Positions 1 to 7,680 of a stretch of 64,000 nt of DNA are shown here, piece by piece. The notes below the pieces were generated by a model. That model worked only from the letters and a program-made list of their open reading frames with translations. It had not been told where the DNA came from and ran no database searches. Made by a program: the position numbers and the translations under genes. The stretch comes from JBHGAV01 sp041946685 (GTDB lineage: Bacteria > Acidobacteriota > Terriglobia > Bryobacterales > Bryobacteraceae): NCBI GenBank assembly GCA_041946685.1, contig JBHGAV010000005.1, forward strand, positions 50,610-114,609, written 5' to 3'. Numbering within the stretch: position 1 is the first letter of the stretch; each line of letters opens with the position of its first letter.

Positions 1-104
1 ACGGGCCGTTGCCACCGGAGGCGGTGAAGCGGGTGTTTGAGCGTATCATCGACGAGATGCGGACCGTCCAGAAGATCCGGATGCAGGAGAAGGAAAGTAA
101 GTAG
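1..104 (+). CDS. Chorismate mutase, C-terminal fragment (AroQ type)
   Basis: Reading frame 3 is open from the window edge to a TAG at 102-104 and encodes 33 residues beginning GPLPPEAVKRVFERIIDEMR. The pattern of a Gly-Pro-Leu turn, an E-A-V segment and a helix F-x-x-I-I-D-E-M-R is typical of the last helix of AroQ-type chorismate mutases. These convert chorismate to prephenate in the cytoplasm. DAHP synthase starts 17 bases downstream and prephenate dehydrogenase follows, which fits a tyrosine/phenylalanine operon. The gene is cut by the window start, so it could be a free mutase or the end of a larger fused protein. Confidence 0.72.
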   Translation, partial: GPLPPEAVKRVFERIIDEMRTVQKIRMQEKESK

Positions 105-121
105 GACGAGAGGTCGTTTTT

Positions 122-1135
122 ATGTTGGTTGTGATGCAGGAGGGCGCCAGCGAGGCGCAGATCCAGCGGGTCATCGATCGGATGGTGGCGCTGGGATTCA
201 CCGTTCACCGTTCGACGGGGGTGATCCACACGGTGCTGGGGGGTGTCGGCCCGGAAAAGGACCTTGATCCCGTCGAACTGGAGATACTGGACGGCGTCAA
301 GGAGGCCCGCCGCATCGCGTCCGACTACAAGCTGGTAGGGCGGCATTTCAGACCCGGCGGCACGGTCGTCAAGCTCGGCGGCGTCGAGATCGGGGGCAAA
401 GCCGTGGTGGTGATGGCCGGCCCTTGCAGCGTCGAGAGCCGCGACCAGATCCAGAGATCGGCGGAAGCCGTGGCGCGGGCCGGCGTCAAGATCATTCGCG
501 GCGGCGCGTTCAAGCCCCGGACTTCGCCATACAGCTTCCAGGGCCTCGGCGAGGAAGCGCTTCGGCTGTTGCGCGAGGCGGCGGATCGGAACGGGCTGCT
601 AGTGGTCAGCGAAGTGATGGACCAGACGCAGATCGGCCTGGTGGCAACTTATGCGGACATGCTCCAGGTGGGCGCGCGCAACATGCAAAACTACACGCTT
701 CTTCGGGAGCTGGGCAAGCTGCGAAAGCCCGTTTTGCTCAAGCGCGGGATCTCCGCCACCATCGAGGAAATGCTGCTTTCGGCCGAGTACATCCTCTCTG
801 GCGAAAACTACGACGTGGTCCTGTGCGAGCGCGGAATACGGACCTTCGAGAGCGCCACACGGAACACGATGGACATCTCGGCAATCCCGGTGGTCAAGAA
901 GATCTCCCACCTGCCCATCGTCGCCGACCCCTCCCACGGAACCGGCCGCCGGGACCACGTCCCCGCCCTGGCACGCGCCGCCGTGGCCGCGGGAGCGGAC
1001 GGACTGCTTATCGAGGTGCACCCCGATCCCGATCATGCCTTGAGCGACGGCGCCCAGTCGCTCAACCCCGAGCAGCTCCAGGAGCTGATGGGGCAGTTGC
1101 GCGCCATTGCCCCGGTGGTCGGCCGCGCCCTCTGA
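122..1135 (+). CDS. aroF: 3-deoxy-7-phosphoheptulonate (DAHP) synthase with N-terminal regulatory domain
   Basis: This 337-residue protein condenses phosphoenolpyruvate with erythrose 4-phosphate, the first step of the shikimate pathway. Residues 1-70 form a ferredoxin-like regulatory domain (MLVVMQEGASEAQIQRV), as in the Thermotoga/Bacillus type I-beta enzymes. The TIM-barrel catalytic part begins near residue 85 and carries the family signatures AGPCSVES, IRGGAFKPRTSPY, LKRG and ADPSHGTG. ATG 122 has an AGAGG about 8 bases upstream. It lies between the chorismate mutase end and prephenate dehydrogenase, with gaps of 17 and 5 bases, so co-transcription is likely. The N-terminal domain suggests feedback inhibition by an aromatic amino acid, as known for this subclass. 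Confidence 0.96.
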   Translation: MLVVMQEGASEAQIQRVIDRMVALGFTVHRSTGVIHTVLGGVGPEKDLDPVELEILDGVKEARRIASDYKLVGRHFRPGGTVVKLGGVEIGGKAVVVMAGPCSVESRDQIQRSAEAVARAGVKIIRGGAFKPRTSPYSFQGLGEEALRLLREAADRNGLLVVSEVMDQTQIGLVATYADMLQVGARNMQNYTLLRELGKLRKPVLLKRGISATIEEMLLSAEYILSGENYDVVLCERGIRTFESATRNTMDISAIPVVKKISHLPIVADPSHGTGRRDHVPALARAAVAAGADGLLIEVHPDPDHALSDGAQSLNPEQLQELMGQLRAIAPVVGRAL

Positions 1136-1140
1136 GACCG

Positions 1141-1998
1141 ATGAGGACAGTCGCAATAGTCGGAGTCGGATTGATCGGTGGGTCGTTCGCCCTGGCCCTG
1201 CGCAAAGCCGGCTTCAAGGGACGGATCATCGGAGTCAGCTCTCCGAGGACCATCGAGGCGGCGCTGGCCGCCGAGGTCGTCGATGAAGGCTTGCCGCTCG
1301 ACCAGGCGGTGCCCCGAGCCGACCTGGTATACCTGTCGCAGCCGATCAGCGGAATTCTCAAGACTCTCGGGGAGCTTGATCCTCTGCTGCGCGAAGGTGC
1401 GCTGGTAACGGATGCCGGAAGCACCAAGGGGGACATTGCCGCCGCAGCGGCTCGATCCGTCACTCGCGCTCAGTTTCTGGGAGGACATCCCATGGCCGGG
1501 AAGGAAACGCGCGGCGTCCAGGAATCGGACCCGAACCTGTTCGCCGGCCGGACCTACGTGCTGACGCCGCAGGGGCCGGAGGACATGGAAACGCCCGCCG
1601 CCCAGGAGTTTCTAGACTGGATCAGGCGAATCGGAGGCGTGCCCGTCTTTCTCAACCCTGAAGAGCACGACCGGGTGGTTTCCTGGACCTCGCACCTGCC
1701 GCAACTGGCCTCGACGGCGCTGGCCGCGGCGATGGCGCGGCGCCTGGGAACAGAGGGATATGGCCGGGTCGCGGGACCGGGGCTCAGAGACATGACACGG
1801 CTGGCGAGCAGCTCTTACGACATCTGGCGCGACATCCTGACCACCAACGCTCCTCGCATCGAGCGCGCGCTGGACGAGTACATTTCCGAGCTTCAGGACA
1901 TCCGTGCGCGGCTCCGGGAGCAGGCCATGTCGCAGGAATTTGAAATGGGAGCAGACTTTGCCGCGCGCCTGCGCCGCAAAGAGGAGGAGAACGCCTGA
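1141..1998 (+). CDS. tyrA: Prephenate dehydrogenase
   Basis: The 285-residue protein opens with a Rossmann dinucleotide-binding motif (VAIVGVGLIGGSFALAL) and has the family marks TDAGSTKG near residue 90 and GGHPMAGKE near residue 115. It is expected to oxidise and decarboxylate prephenate to 4-hydroxyphenylpyruvate with NAD+, in the cytoplasm, on the way to tyrosine. I chose ATG 1141, 5 bases after the aroF stop, because the Rossmann fold starts directly there; an open frame continues further upstream inside aroF but encodes nothing recognisable. No C-terminal ACT domain is seen, so regulation may lie at DAHP synthase. The stop overlaps the next start by ATGA. Confidence 0.95.
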   Translation: MRTVAIVGVGLIGGSFALALRKAGFKGRIIGVSSPRTIEAALAAEVVDEGLPLDQAVPRADLVYLSQPISGILKTLGELDPLLREGALVTDAGSTKGDIAAAAARSVTRAQFLGGHPMAGKETRGVQESDPNLFAGRTYVLTPQGPEDMETPAAQEFLDWIRRIGGVPVFLNPEEHDRVVSWTSHLPQLASTALAAAMARRLGTEGYGRVAGPGLRDMTRLASSSYDIWRDILTTNAPRIERALDEYISELQDIRARLREQAMSQEFEMGADFAARLRRKEEENA

Positions 1999-2981
1999 TG
2001 AAGTACCGACCGCTGGGACGGACCGGATGGGATGTGAGCGAGATCAGCTTCGGGGCCTGGGCCATCGGCCATGCCTGGGGGCATGTGGATGACCGCGAAT
2101 CCATGGCTGCCCTGCACAGAGCCATCGACTTGGGGGTGAACTTCATCGACACGGCCGACGTGTACGGTGCGGGCAAGAGCGAGCGCCTCATCGGCAGGTT
2201 GCTCAAGGAGCGCCGGGAGACCATTTACGTCGCCACCAAGATGGGGCGCCGCCTTTCGCCGCACACGGCCGCGGGCTACAACGCGGCCAACTTCGCCGGC
2301 TTCGTGGAGGACAGCCTGCGCAATCTCCAGGTGGACTGCCTCGACCTGATCCAGCTTCACTGCCCGCCGACCGAAACCTACCGGATGCCGGAGACCTTCG
2401 ACGCGCTGGACGGCCTGGTGCGCCAGGGCAAGATCCGCTACTACGGCGTCAGCGTCGAGACAGTCGAGGAGGCGCTCCTGGCGATCGAGTACCCGAACGT
2501 ACAGAGCGTCCAGATCATCTTCAACATTTTCCGGCCCCGGCCCGCCGAGGTCTTCTTCCCCAAGGCGAAAGAGCGGCGTGTCGGCATCCTGGCGCGTGTT
2601 CCGCTGGCCAGCGGCCTGCTCTCTGGCAAAATGAGCACAAGTTCCGTGTTTCCAGAGAATGACCACCGAAACTTCAACCGTTACGGCAAGTCCTTCGACG
2701 TCGGCGAGACCTTCAGCGGCGTGGATTTCGAGGAGGGCTTGCAGGCGGTGGAAGAGATTAGGGCCATCCTGCCTCCCGGCTGGAGCATGCCGCAGCTCGC
2801 CCTGCGCTGGATCCTGATGTTCGACGCAGTCACCTGCGCCATCCCCGGGGCCAAGCGTCCGTCGCAAGTGGAAGATAACATGGCCGCATCCGGCCTCGCT
2901 CCCCTCAGCGAGGCCCAGATGCAGACGCTCGCCGGGATCTACGACAGGCGTTTTCGAGCGCAAGTCCACACGCGCTGGTAA
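1998..2981 (+). CDS. Aldo/keto reductase
   Basis: A 327-residue AKR-family TIM-barrel oxidoreductase. The catalytic tetrad is complete: Asp and Tyr in FIDTADVYGAGKSE (residues about 51-58), Lys in YVATKMG, and His in DLIQLHCPP. The C-terminal cofactor-binding loop is present (IPGAKRPSQVEDN). It should reduce carbonyls with NADPH in the cytoplasm; the substrate cannot be told from sequence. The ATGA overlap with tyrA means translation is coupled to the aromatic operon, but AKRs are not pathway enzymes there, so the link may be only positional. It contrasts with the degenerate AKR-like protein at 33032-34153. Confidence 0.9.
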   Translation: MKYRPLGRTGWDVSEISFGAWAIGHAWGHVDDRESMAALHRAIDLGVNFIDTADVYGAGKSERLIGRLLKERRETIYVATKMGRRLSPHTAAGYNAANFAGFVEDSLRNLQVDCLDLIQLHCPPTETYRMPETFDALDGLVRQGKIRYYGVSVETVEEALLAIEYPNVQSVQIIFNIFRPRPAEVFFPKAKERRVGILARVPLASGLLSGKMSTSSVFPENDHRNFNRYGKSFDVGETFSGVDFEEGLQAVEEIRAILPPGWSMPQLALRWILMFDAVTCAIPGAKRPSQVEDNMAASGLAPLSEAQMQTLAGIYDRRFRAQVHTRW

Positions 2982-2993
2982 GAACGCACACCT

Positions 2994-3008
2994 GTGAAAC
3001 CGTTTCAC
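2994..3008. promoter_or_regulatory. Perfect inverted repeat, operator-like
   Basis: GTGAAACCGTTTCAC has 7-base arms around a central C. It resembles sites of LacI-family regulators, although those usually have an even-length centre. It ends 2 bases before a possible -35 element of the outer-membrane barrel gene. A partly overlapping repeat (AAACCG/CGGTTT, 2998-3014) could instead act as a hairpin after the AKR gene; no T-run follows. Confidence 0.35.
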
Positions 3009-3010
3009 GG

Positions 3011-3039
3011 TTTCCAGAGTCCAACGCACTTGGTATCAA
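3011..3039 (+). promoter_or_regulatory. Candidate sigma-70 promoter of the barrel/two-component operon
   Basis: TTTCCA at 3011-3016 and TATCAA at 3034-3039 are separated by 17 bases, each matching 4 of 6 consensus positions. It lies in the only gap between the aldo/keto reductase and the four-gene block starting at 3080. Confidence 0.35.
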
Positions 3040-3079
3040 TGGCTTAGCTTTGGCTACCCGAGTGCTCCAGCCCGTGTGC

Positions 3080-4321
3080 ATGAAACGCAGCTTCCTCATC
3101 GCGACCCTGTGGGCCGCTACCGGGCTCGCCACCGCTCAGACCGAGGTCAACGTGAACTCGCGGTACGTGGTCGAGCGGGTGGATATCGCCGGCAGCAGCA
3201 AAAACCAGATCAGCCGCGGCTTGCGGGAGGATATCGAGAACCTGGTGGGGCGCCGTCTGAACCAGGACACCCTGGGACAACTGGCGCGCCGGATGCAGAG
3301 GGAGCTGCATGCCAGGCTGGTTTCGTCCAAGCTCACCCGTGGGACGCAGCCCGAGCACGTGATCGTCCTGTTCGAAGTCAAGGGCCAGCGTCCCAGAGAC
3401 AAGTTCGATCTCTCCCTGCCCAAGGGTGTCTATCACTCCAGGCAGGGATGGAGCGGTGTGCTGTCAGCGAAGTTCTCGGCAGGCGACAGCCGGTTCAACC
3501 TCGGCATTCTGAGCGACGGCGATGAGTTGACGGAACGCTACGCCGGGGTCAAGGCCGGTTATGAGCACGACCGCGTGTTCACAGACCGCGTGCGCCTGGG
3601 CTTTCAGTTCGCCAGCTACCACCAGCAATGGTCGAGGCAGACGCTTTCCGCCCTGACGGCCGAGCCGGACGTCCCCGGAATCTACCGCACCCGGCAGGAG
3701 TTCGCCCCCTCGGTCACGCTGGTGTTGGCCGAGCCGCTGACCTTGACCGCCGGCACTTCATTTCAGCGCTTTCAGACTCAGTCTCCGGCCGCGCATACCG
3801 AGGCCTCCAACGCCGTGACGTCAACTCTGCGCTACGCGCGACGGTTGGAGGATGCCCATGGCAACAAGCACGAGCTTGAAGCAGGTTACAGCCTGCGCGC
3901 GGCCACCAAGACCCTCGATTCAGATTACGCATACGCCCGCTATCGGCTGGACGCCGGCTACGTCTACCGCCGCGGGCGTCAGCAGATCGATCTGAGCTTC
4001 CTCGCGGGCCATGTGTCGGGCAGCCCGCCCTTGTTCGAGCGCTTCGTCCTGGGCAACTCCTCGACGCTGCGGGGCTGGAGCAAGTTCGATGTGGCCCCCC
4101 TGGGATCCACCGGCGTGGCGCACGGCTCGCTTGGATACAGCTATCGAGGGTGCCGGGTTTTCTACGACGCAGGCGCTCTGTGGAATGAGAACCAGAGCGG
4201 CGACACCAGGCACTCACTCGGCGTGGGGTACGGCGCGAAGGGTGGTTTCTTCCTGGCTCTCGCGTTTCCGGTGAAGTCCGGCCGGGCCCAACCGGTGTTT
4301 ATGGCAGGCGTGGCCTACTAG
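3080..4321 (+). CDS. BamA/TamA-like (Omp85 family) outer-membrane barrel protein
   Basis: A 413-residue protein starting MKRSFLIATLWAATGLATAQ, a Sec signal peptide with likely cleavage after TAQ. Residues about 20-110 resemble a single POTRA-like domain (YVVERVDIAGSSKNQ, a helix, and VIVLFEVKGQ). The remainder alternates short beta strands with aromatic residues and has the Omp85-like barrel signature LGNSSTLRGWSKFDV near residue 335. The C-terminus ends in -VAY, as expected of outer-membrane barrels. ATG 3080 was chosen because the signal peptide starts there; an upstream TTG at 3050 would add ten residues. Full BamA has five POTRA domains and about 800 residues, so this is a small relative. 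Its partner is unknown. It adjoins an exported protein and a sensor kinase. Confidence 0.75.
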   Translation: MKRSFLIATLWAATGLATAQTEVNVNSRYVVERVDIAGSSKNQISRGLREDIENLVGRRLNQDTLGQLARRMQRELHARLVSSKLTRGTQPEHVIVLFEVKGQRPRDKFDLSLPKGVYHSRQGWSGVLSAKFSAGDSRFNLGILSDGDELTERYAGVKAGYEHDRVFTDRVRLGFQFASYHQQWSRQTLSALTAEPDVPGIYRTRQEFAPSVTLVLAEPLTLTAGTSFQRFQTQSPAAHTEASNAVTSTLRYARRLEDAHGNKHELEAGYSLRAATKTLDSDYAYARYRLDAGYVYRRGRQQIDLSFLAGHVSGSPPLFERFVLGNSSTLRGWSKFDVAPLGSTGVAHGSLGYSYRGCRVFYDAGALWNENQSGDTRHSLGVGYGAKGGFFLALAFPVKSGRAQPVFMAGVAY

Positions 4322-4909
4322 ATGCCCACGGCGAAGCGGTTCCCCAGTCGATGGTGGGCGGCCGCGGTCCTGCTGGCGGCAGCGGCAGGGCCCCTGGATG
4401 CCCAGCCGCTACAGGTGCGGGCTGAACCGGGCAGGATTCGTGTGTCCCCCTCCAAACCCCAGTTTCTTGAGGGCAGGGTCCTGGACCGCCTGCACAACGG
4501 CGCCACGGTGGTCTTCGCCGTCCAATTGACTCTGCTGACGGGCTCACGAGGGGCGACTCTGGCGCGCGTGGCCGGCCGCTTTGCCCTCAGTTACGACATC
4601 TGGGAGGAGAAGTATGCCGTCACGCGGCTCGCCACTCCCCGCAAGAGGATCTCCCACGTCTCCGCCGGGGAGGCCGAGGCCTGGTGCCTGGACAACCTGA
4701 TCCTCACCGACGCCGGGCTCTCTCCGGATTCCGCCTTTTGGATAAGATTGGAGGTGCGTGCGGAACAGCCGGAGGAGGCATCGTCTCCCGGAGAGGAGAC
4801 GGGCGTAACGCTCGCCCGGCTGGTGGAGATGTTCAGCCGATCCCAGGGAAACGGGGAGAGCGGCAGGCGCGCGGAAGCCGGACCGTTCCGCTTGAAGGAC
4901 CTTCGGTAG
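4322..4909 (+). CDS. Exported protein of unknown function, DUF4390-like context
   Basis: 195 residues with an N-terminal signal peptide (WWAAAVLLAAAAGPLDAQ). The mature part has a beta-rich core (FALSYDIWEEKYAVTRL, then FWIRLEVRAEQ) and a charged C-terminal tail. ATG 4322 follows the barrel gene stop directly. In proteobacteria a small exported DUF4390 protein often precedes the NtrY kinase gene; the Y-D-I-W-E-E-K-Y pattern and the same gene order here suggest a counterpart, but I cannot prove homology by eye. It probably acts in the periplasm, possibly between the barrel and the sensor domain of the following kinase. Confidence 0.6.
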   Translation: MPTAKRFPSRWWAAAVLLAAAAGPLDAQPLQVRAEPGRIRVSPSKPQFLEGRVLDRLHNGATVVFAVQLTLLTGSRGATLARVAGRFALSYDIWEEKYAVTRLATPRKRISHVSAGEAEAWCLDNLILTDAGLSPDSAFWIRLEVRAEQPEEASSPGEETGVTLARLVEMFSRSQGNGESGRRAEAGPFRLKDLR

Positions 4910-4939
4910 CATCGGGCTGGATTCGCCCGGTCAATCGGT

Positions 4940-6346
4940 ATGAAGCGGCTGCGTGACAGGCTCATCGTGTTGTTCCTCCTGGGCACGCTGGTCCCGCTGG
5001 CGGCAACCCTTTGGCTGACAACCTCCCTCCTAGACCGCAGTCTGCGCTACGCCACGACGCAGGAACTCGACGAGATATCGCGGGCGCTGGAGAAGACCGG
5101 CCGCGAGTACTATCAGCTTTCCCGCGAGAGCCTCAAGCGGGAAGCCGAGGCCGGCCATCTCCCGCCGGAGCGATACACGGCCGCAACCATCGCCGAGTGG
5201 CCGGAACCGGTACGGCAGTTCTGGGAAAGCGGCCAGGAAGAGCGCTTTTATCTTTCCGGAGCCGACGGGGACCGGTTGAACTACCTGGCGAGGCGCGGCG
5301 ATCGTGTGCTGGCTTGGTCGCGCTCCCTAGGATCCGTCGCGATGGAGCGGCTCCGGGACCAATATCAGGGCGCACGCGAGGTAGTGGACGCCGGCAGCAG
5401 CCGCGACCTGCGCCGCGGTTTTATCCTCACCTTCCTGGTCCTGGCGTTGGGCACGTGGGTCCTGGCGCTGGCCCTGCTGGTGTTCTTCACCGCGCGCGTC
5501 AGCCGGCCGATCCATTCGCTCACCGAAGGACTCTCGCGGCTGGCGTCGGGCGACCTGGCGGCGCGCGTCGCAACAGACCGCGACGACGAGGTGGGCCGCG
5601 CCATTCAGGCCTTCAACCACATGGCGGAGCAACTGGAGAGCCAGCGGGCGCGCCTGGTGTACCTGACCCAACTGGCAAGCTGGCAGACCCTGGCCCGAAA
5701 GATGGCGCACGAGCTGAAGAACTCGCTCACGCCGATTCGTCTGACGATGGAGGAGATGCAGGCCCGCGCGGGAGAAGCCGATGGCGCCTTTCCCATCCAG
5801 GCGGCGGAAATCGTGATCGACGAGGTGGACAGCCTCGAGCGCCGGGTGCGCGCCTTCTCCGAATTTGCAGCCGAACCCCCGATCCGTCCCCAGGCGCTCG
5901 ACCTCAACGCGCAGATCGAGGAGCGCACGGCATTCCTTCGGGCCGCGCACCCCGAGGTCGTCTACGAGCAACGCCTCACGCCGGGCCTGCCTCCGGCCCA
6001 TGCCGACGCGGACCTGGTCAGGGGCATTCTGACAAACCTGATGGAGAATGCCGCCGAGGCCGCCGGTGCGGGCGGCAGAGTGCTCATTGCCACCCTGACG
6101 GCGGAGGGGAAGCTGGCCGTAGAAGTGCACGACTCCGGCCCCGGCCTGAGCGAGCCGGCACGGAAGTCGCTGTTTGAGCCGACGATATCCTTCAAGAAAC
6201 ACGGGATGGGCCTGGGGTTGTCCATCGCCCGTAAGAGCGCCCTGCTGGCGGGCGGTGATATCTTGCTCGTGAAGGGAGAACTGGGCGGCGCGGGTTTCCG
6301 CGTCGTGCTGCCTCAACATGCCGCGGAACCGCATCCTGATCGTTGA
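4940..6346 (+). CDS. NtrY-type membrane sensor histidine kinase
   Basis: 468 residues. A membrane segment at about 7-28 and another at about 158-182 bracket a periplasmic sensor region. A HAMP domain follows (about 183-235, RPIHSLTEGLSRLASGDL), then the phosphoacceptor box ARKMAHELKNSLTP with His at residue 257. The ATPase domain shows the N box LTNLMENAAEAAG, G1 DSGPGLSE and G2 GMGLGLSIARKSALLAGG. This arrangement matches NtrY-like kinases. It should autophosphorylate and pass phosphate to the regulator encoded immediately downstream, whose start lies 29 bases before this stop. The signal sensed is unknown; the two upstream envelope genes suggest an outer-membrane or periplasmic cue. Confidence 0.93.
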   Translation: MKRLRDRLIVLFLLGTLVPLAATLWLTTSLLDRSLRYATTQELDEISRALEKTGREYYQLSRESLKREAEAGHLPPERYTAATIAEWPEPVRQFWESGQEERFYLSGADGDRLNYLARRGDRVLAWSRSLGSVAMERLRDQYQGAREVVDAGSSRDLRRGFILTFLVLALGTWVLALALLVFFTARVSRPIHSLTEGLSRLASGDLAARVATDRDDEVGRAIQAFNHMAEQLESQRARLVYLTQLASWQTLARKMAHELKNSLTPIRLTMEEMQARAGEADGAFPIQAAEIVIDEVDSLERRVRAFSEFAAEPPIRPQALDLNAQIEERTAFLRAAHPEVVYEQRLTPGLPPAHADADLVRGILTNLMENAAEAAGAGGRVLIATLTAEGKLAVEVHDSGPGLSEPARKSLFEPTISFKKHGMGLGLSIARKSALLAGGDILLVKGELGGAGFRVVLPQHAAEPHPDR

Positions 6347-7652
6347 CGACGAGGAGAACATCGGGCGATCGCTCCGGCTGATCCTGGAGCGCGAGGGGTA
6401 CGACGTCTCCGTGTGCCGGTCGGCCGCCGAATGCCGCGCCCATCCCGAGACCCCCAGGGCGAGTCTGTTCCTGCTCGATGTGCGCCTGCCGGACGGCAAC
6501 GGTATCGACCTGCTGCGCGAGCTCGACTCAGCGCGGGACGGGAGCGTGGCCGCGGTGATGATCTCGGGGCACGGCTCAATCGGCGAAGCGGTGGAAGCGA
6601 CCCGTGTGGGCGCGTTCGATTTTCTGGAGAAACCCCTCAGCCGCGAGAGGGTGCTGCTTGCGGTGAAAAACGCCCTGGAGCAGGCGGGTCTGCGCCAGGA
6701 GAACGAGCGTCTGCGCGAAATGGCAGGGCGGTCGGCGGAGATGATCGGCCCGAGCTCCGCGTTTCAGCATGCGGTGGAGCAGGCGGCGATGGCCGCCCGG
6801 TCGGACGCGCGTGTGCTGCTGATCGGCGAGTCGGGGACCGGCAAAGAGCTGCTGGCAACGCACATCCACCGTCTGAGTCCTTTCGCTTCCGGGCCGTTTG
6901 TGAAGGTCAACTGCGCCGCCATCCCCACCGAGTTGCTGGAAAGCGAGCTATTCGGCCACGAGAAGGGCGCGTTCACCGGCGCGGCCGGCTTGCGCCGCGG
7001 CAAGTTCGACCTGGCCGACGGAGGGACCATCTTCCTGGATGAAGTCGGCGACCTGCATCCGGCCTCGCAGGCGAAGCTGCTGCGCGTGCTCCAGGAGGGC
7101 GAGTTTCACCGGGTGGGCGGAGAGCAACTGATCCGCGTGACGGTGCGGGTGATCTCGGCGACCAACCGCGACCTTGCCTCGCTGGTGGCCCGCCACCAGT
7201 TCCGCGAAGACCTGTACTACCGCCTCAGCGTGGTGCCCATCCGGGTGCCGCCGCTGCGCGAGCGCCCCGAGGACGTGCGCCCCCTGGCCGGGTACTTCCT
7301 CACCGAGTTCTGCGAGCGCAACAACTTCAAGCCCAAGACCCTGGACGACGATGCCGTTGCGGCGCTGGAGCGCTATCCCTGGCCTGGGAACGTCCGCGAA
7401 CTAAGAAACATCGTCGAGCGCATGGCGATCCTGACTCCCGGCCCGGTGCTGACGGTTGAGTCGGTTCCGGTGGAGTTGCGGAGCGGCCCGGCGCCGTCTT
7501 CTCTTCAACAGGCGCGCGATTCGGCCGAGCGGGAGCACCTGCTGCGAGTGCTCGAAGAAAACCGCTGGAACGTCTCGGCCGCCGCCCGCGCTCTGGGCGT
7601 GGAGCGCACAAACCTGCACAAGCGGTTGAAGGCGCTGGGGCTGAGGCGGTAG
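6318..7652 (+). CDS. Sigma-54-dependent response regulator, NtrC/NtrX type
   Basis: 444 residues. Receiver domain 1-120 with the phosphoacceptor Asp54 in LLDVRLPDG. AAA+ domain about 140-375 with Walker A GESGTGKE, the sigma-54 contact loop GAFTGA, Walker B IFLDEVGDL and GNVRELRN. A Fis-type helix-turn-helix closes the protein (NVSAAARALGVERTNLHKRL). It overlaps the kinase gene by 29 bases, so the two are translationally linked. It should activate sigma-54 promoters when phosphorylated. I found no clear -24/-12 element (TGGCAC-N5-TTGC form) in this window, so its targets are probably elsewhere. Confidence 0.95.
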   Translation: MPRNRILIVDDEENIGRSLRLILEREGYDVSVCRSAAECRAHPETPRASLFLLDVRLPDGNGIDLLRELDSARDGSVAAVMISGHGSIGEAVEATRVGAFDFLEKPLSRERVLLAVKNALEQAGLRQENERLREMAGRSAEMIGPSSAFQHAVEQAAMAARSDARVLLIGESGTGKELLATHIHRLSPFASGPFVKVNCAAIPTELLESELFGHEKGAFTGAAGLRRGKFDLADGGTIFLDEVGDLHPASQAKLLRVLQEGEFHRVGGEQLIRVTVRVISATNRDLASLVARHQFREDLYYRLSVVPIRVPPLRERPEDVRPLAGYFLTEFCERNNFKPKTLDDDAVAALERYPWPGNVRELRNIVERMAILTPGPVLTVESVPVELRSGPAPSSLQQARDSAEREHLLRVLEENRWNVSAAARALGVERTNLHKRLKALGLRR

Positions 7653-7677
7653 TATCGCCTCCCTACGAAGGCGTACT
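7651..7677. terminator. Hairpin between convergent genes
   Basis: AGTA-t-CGCCT at 7651-7660 pairs with AGGCG-TACT at 7669-7677, with one bulge. It fills the gap between the response regulator stop and the convergent sulfatase-like gene and could terminate both. There is no T-run, so this is a structural guess. Confidence 0.4.
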
Positions 7678-7680
7678 GCC

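Noticed and set aside
1893..3029. 378-codon open frame antisense to the aldo/keto reductase
   Set aside because: The plus-strand AKR has a full catalytic tetrad; the antisense frame is a GC-driven artefact.
5327..6499. 390-codon open frame antisense to the NtrY-type kinase
   Set aside because: The kinase motifs are on the plus strand; the antisense frame has no recognisable domain.
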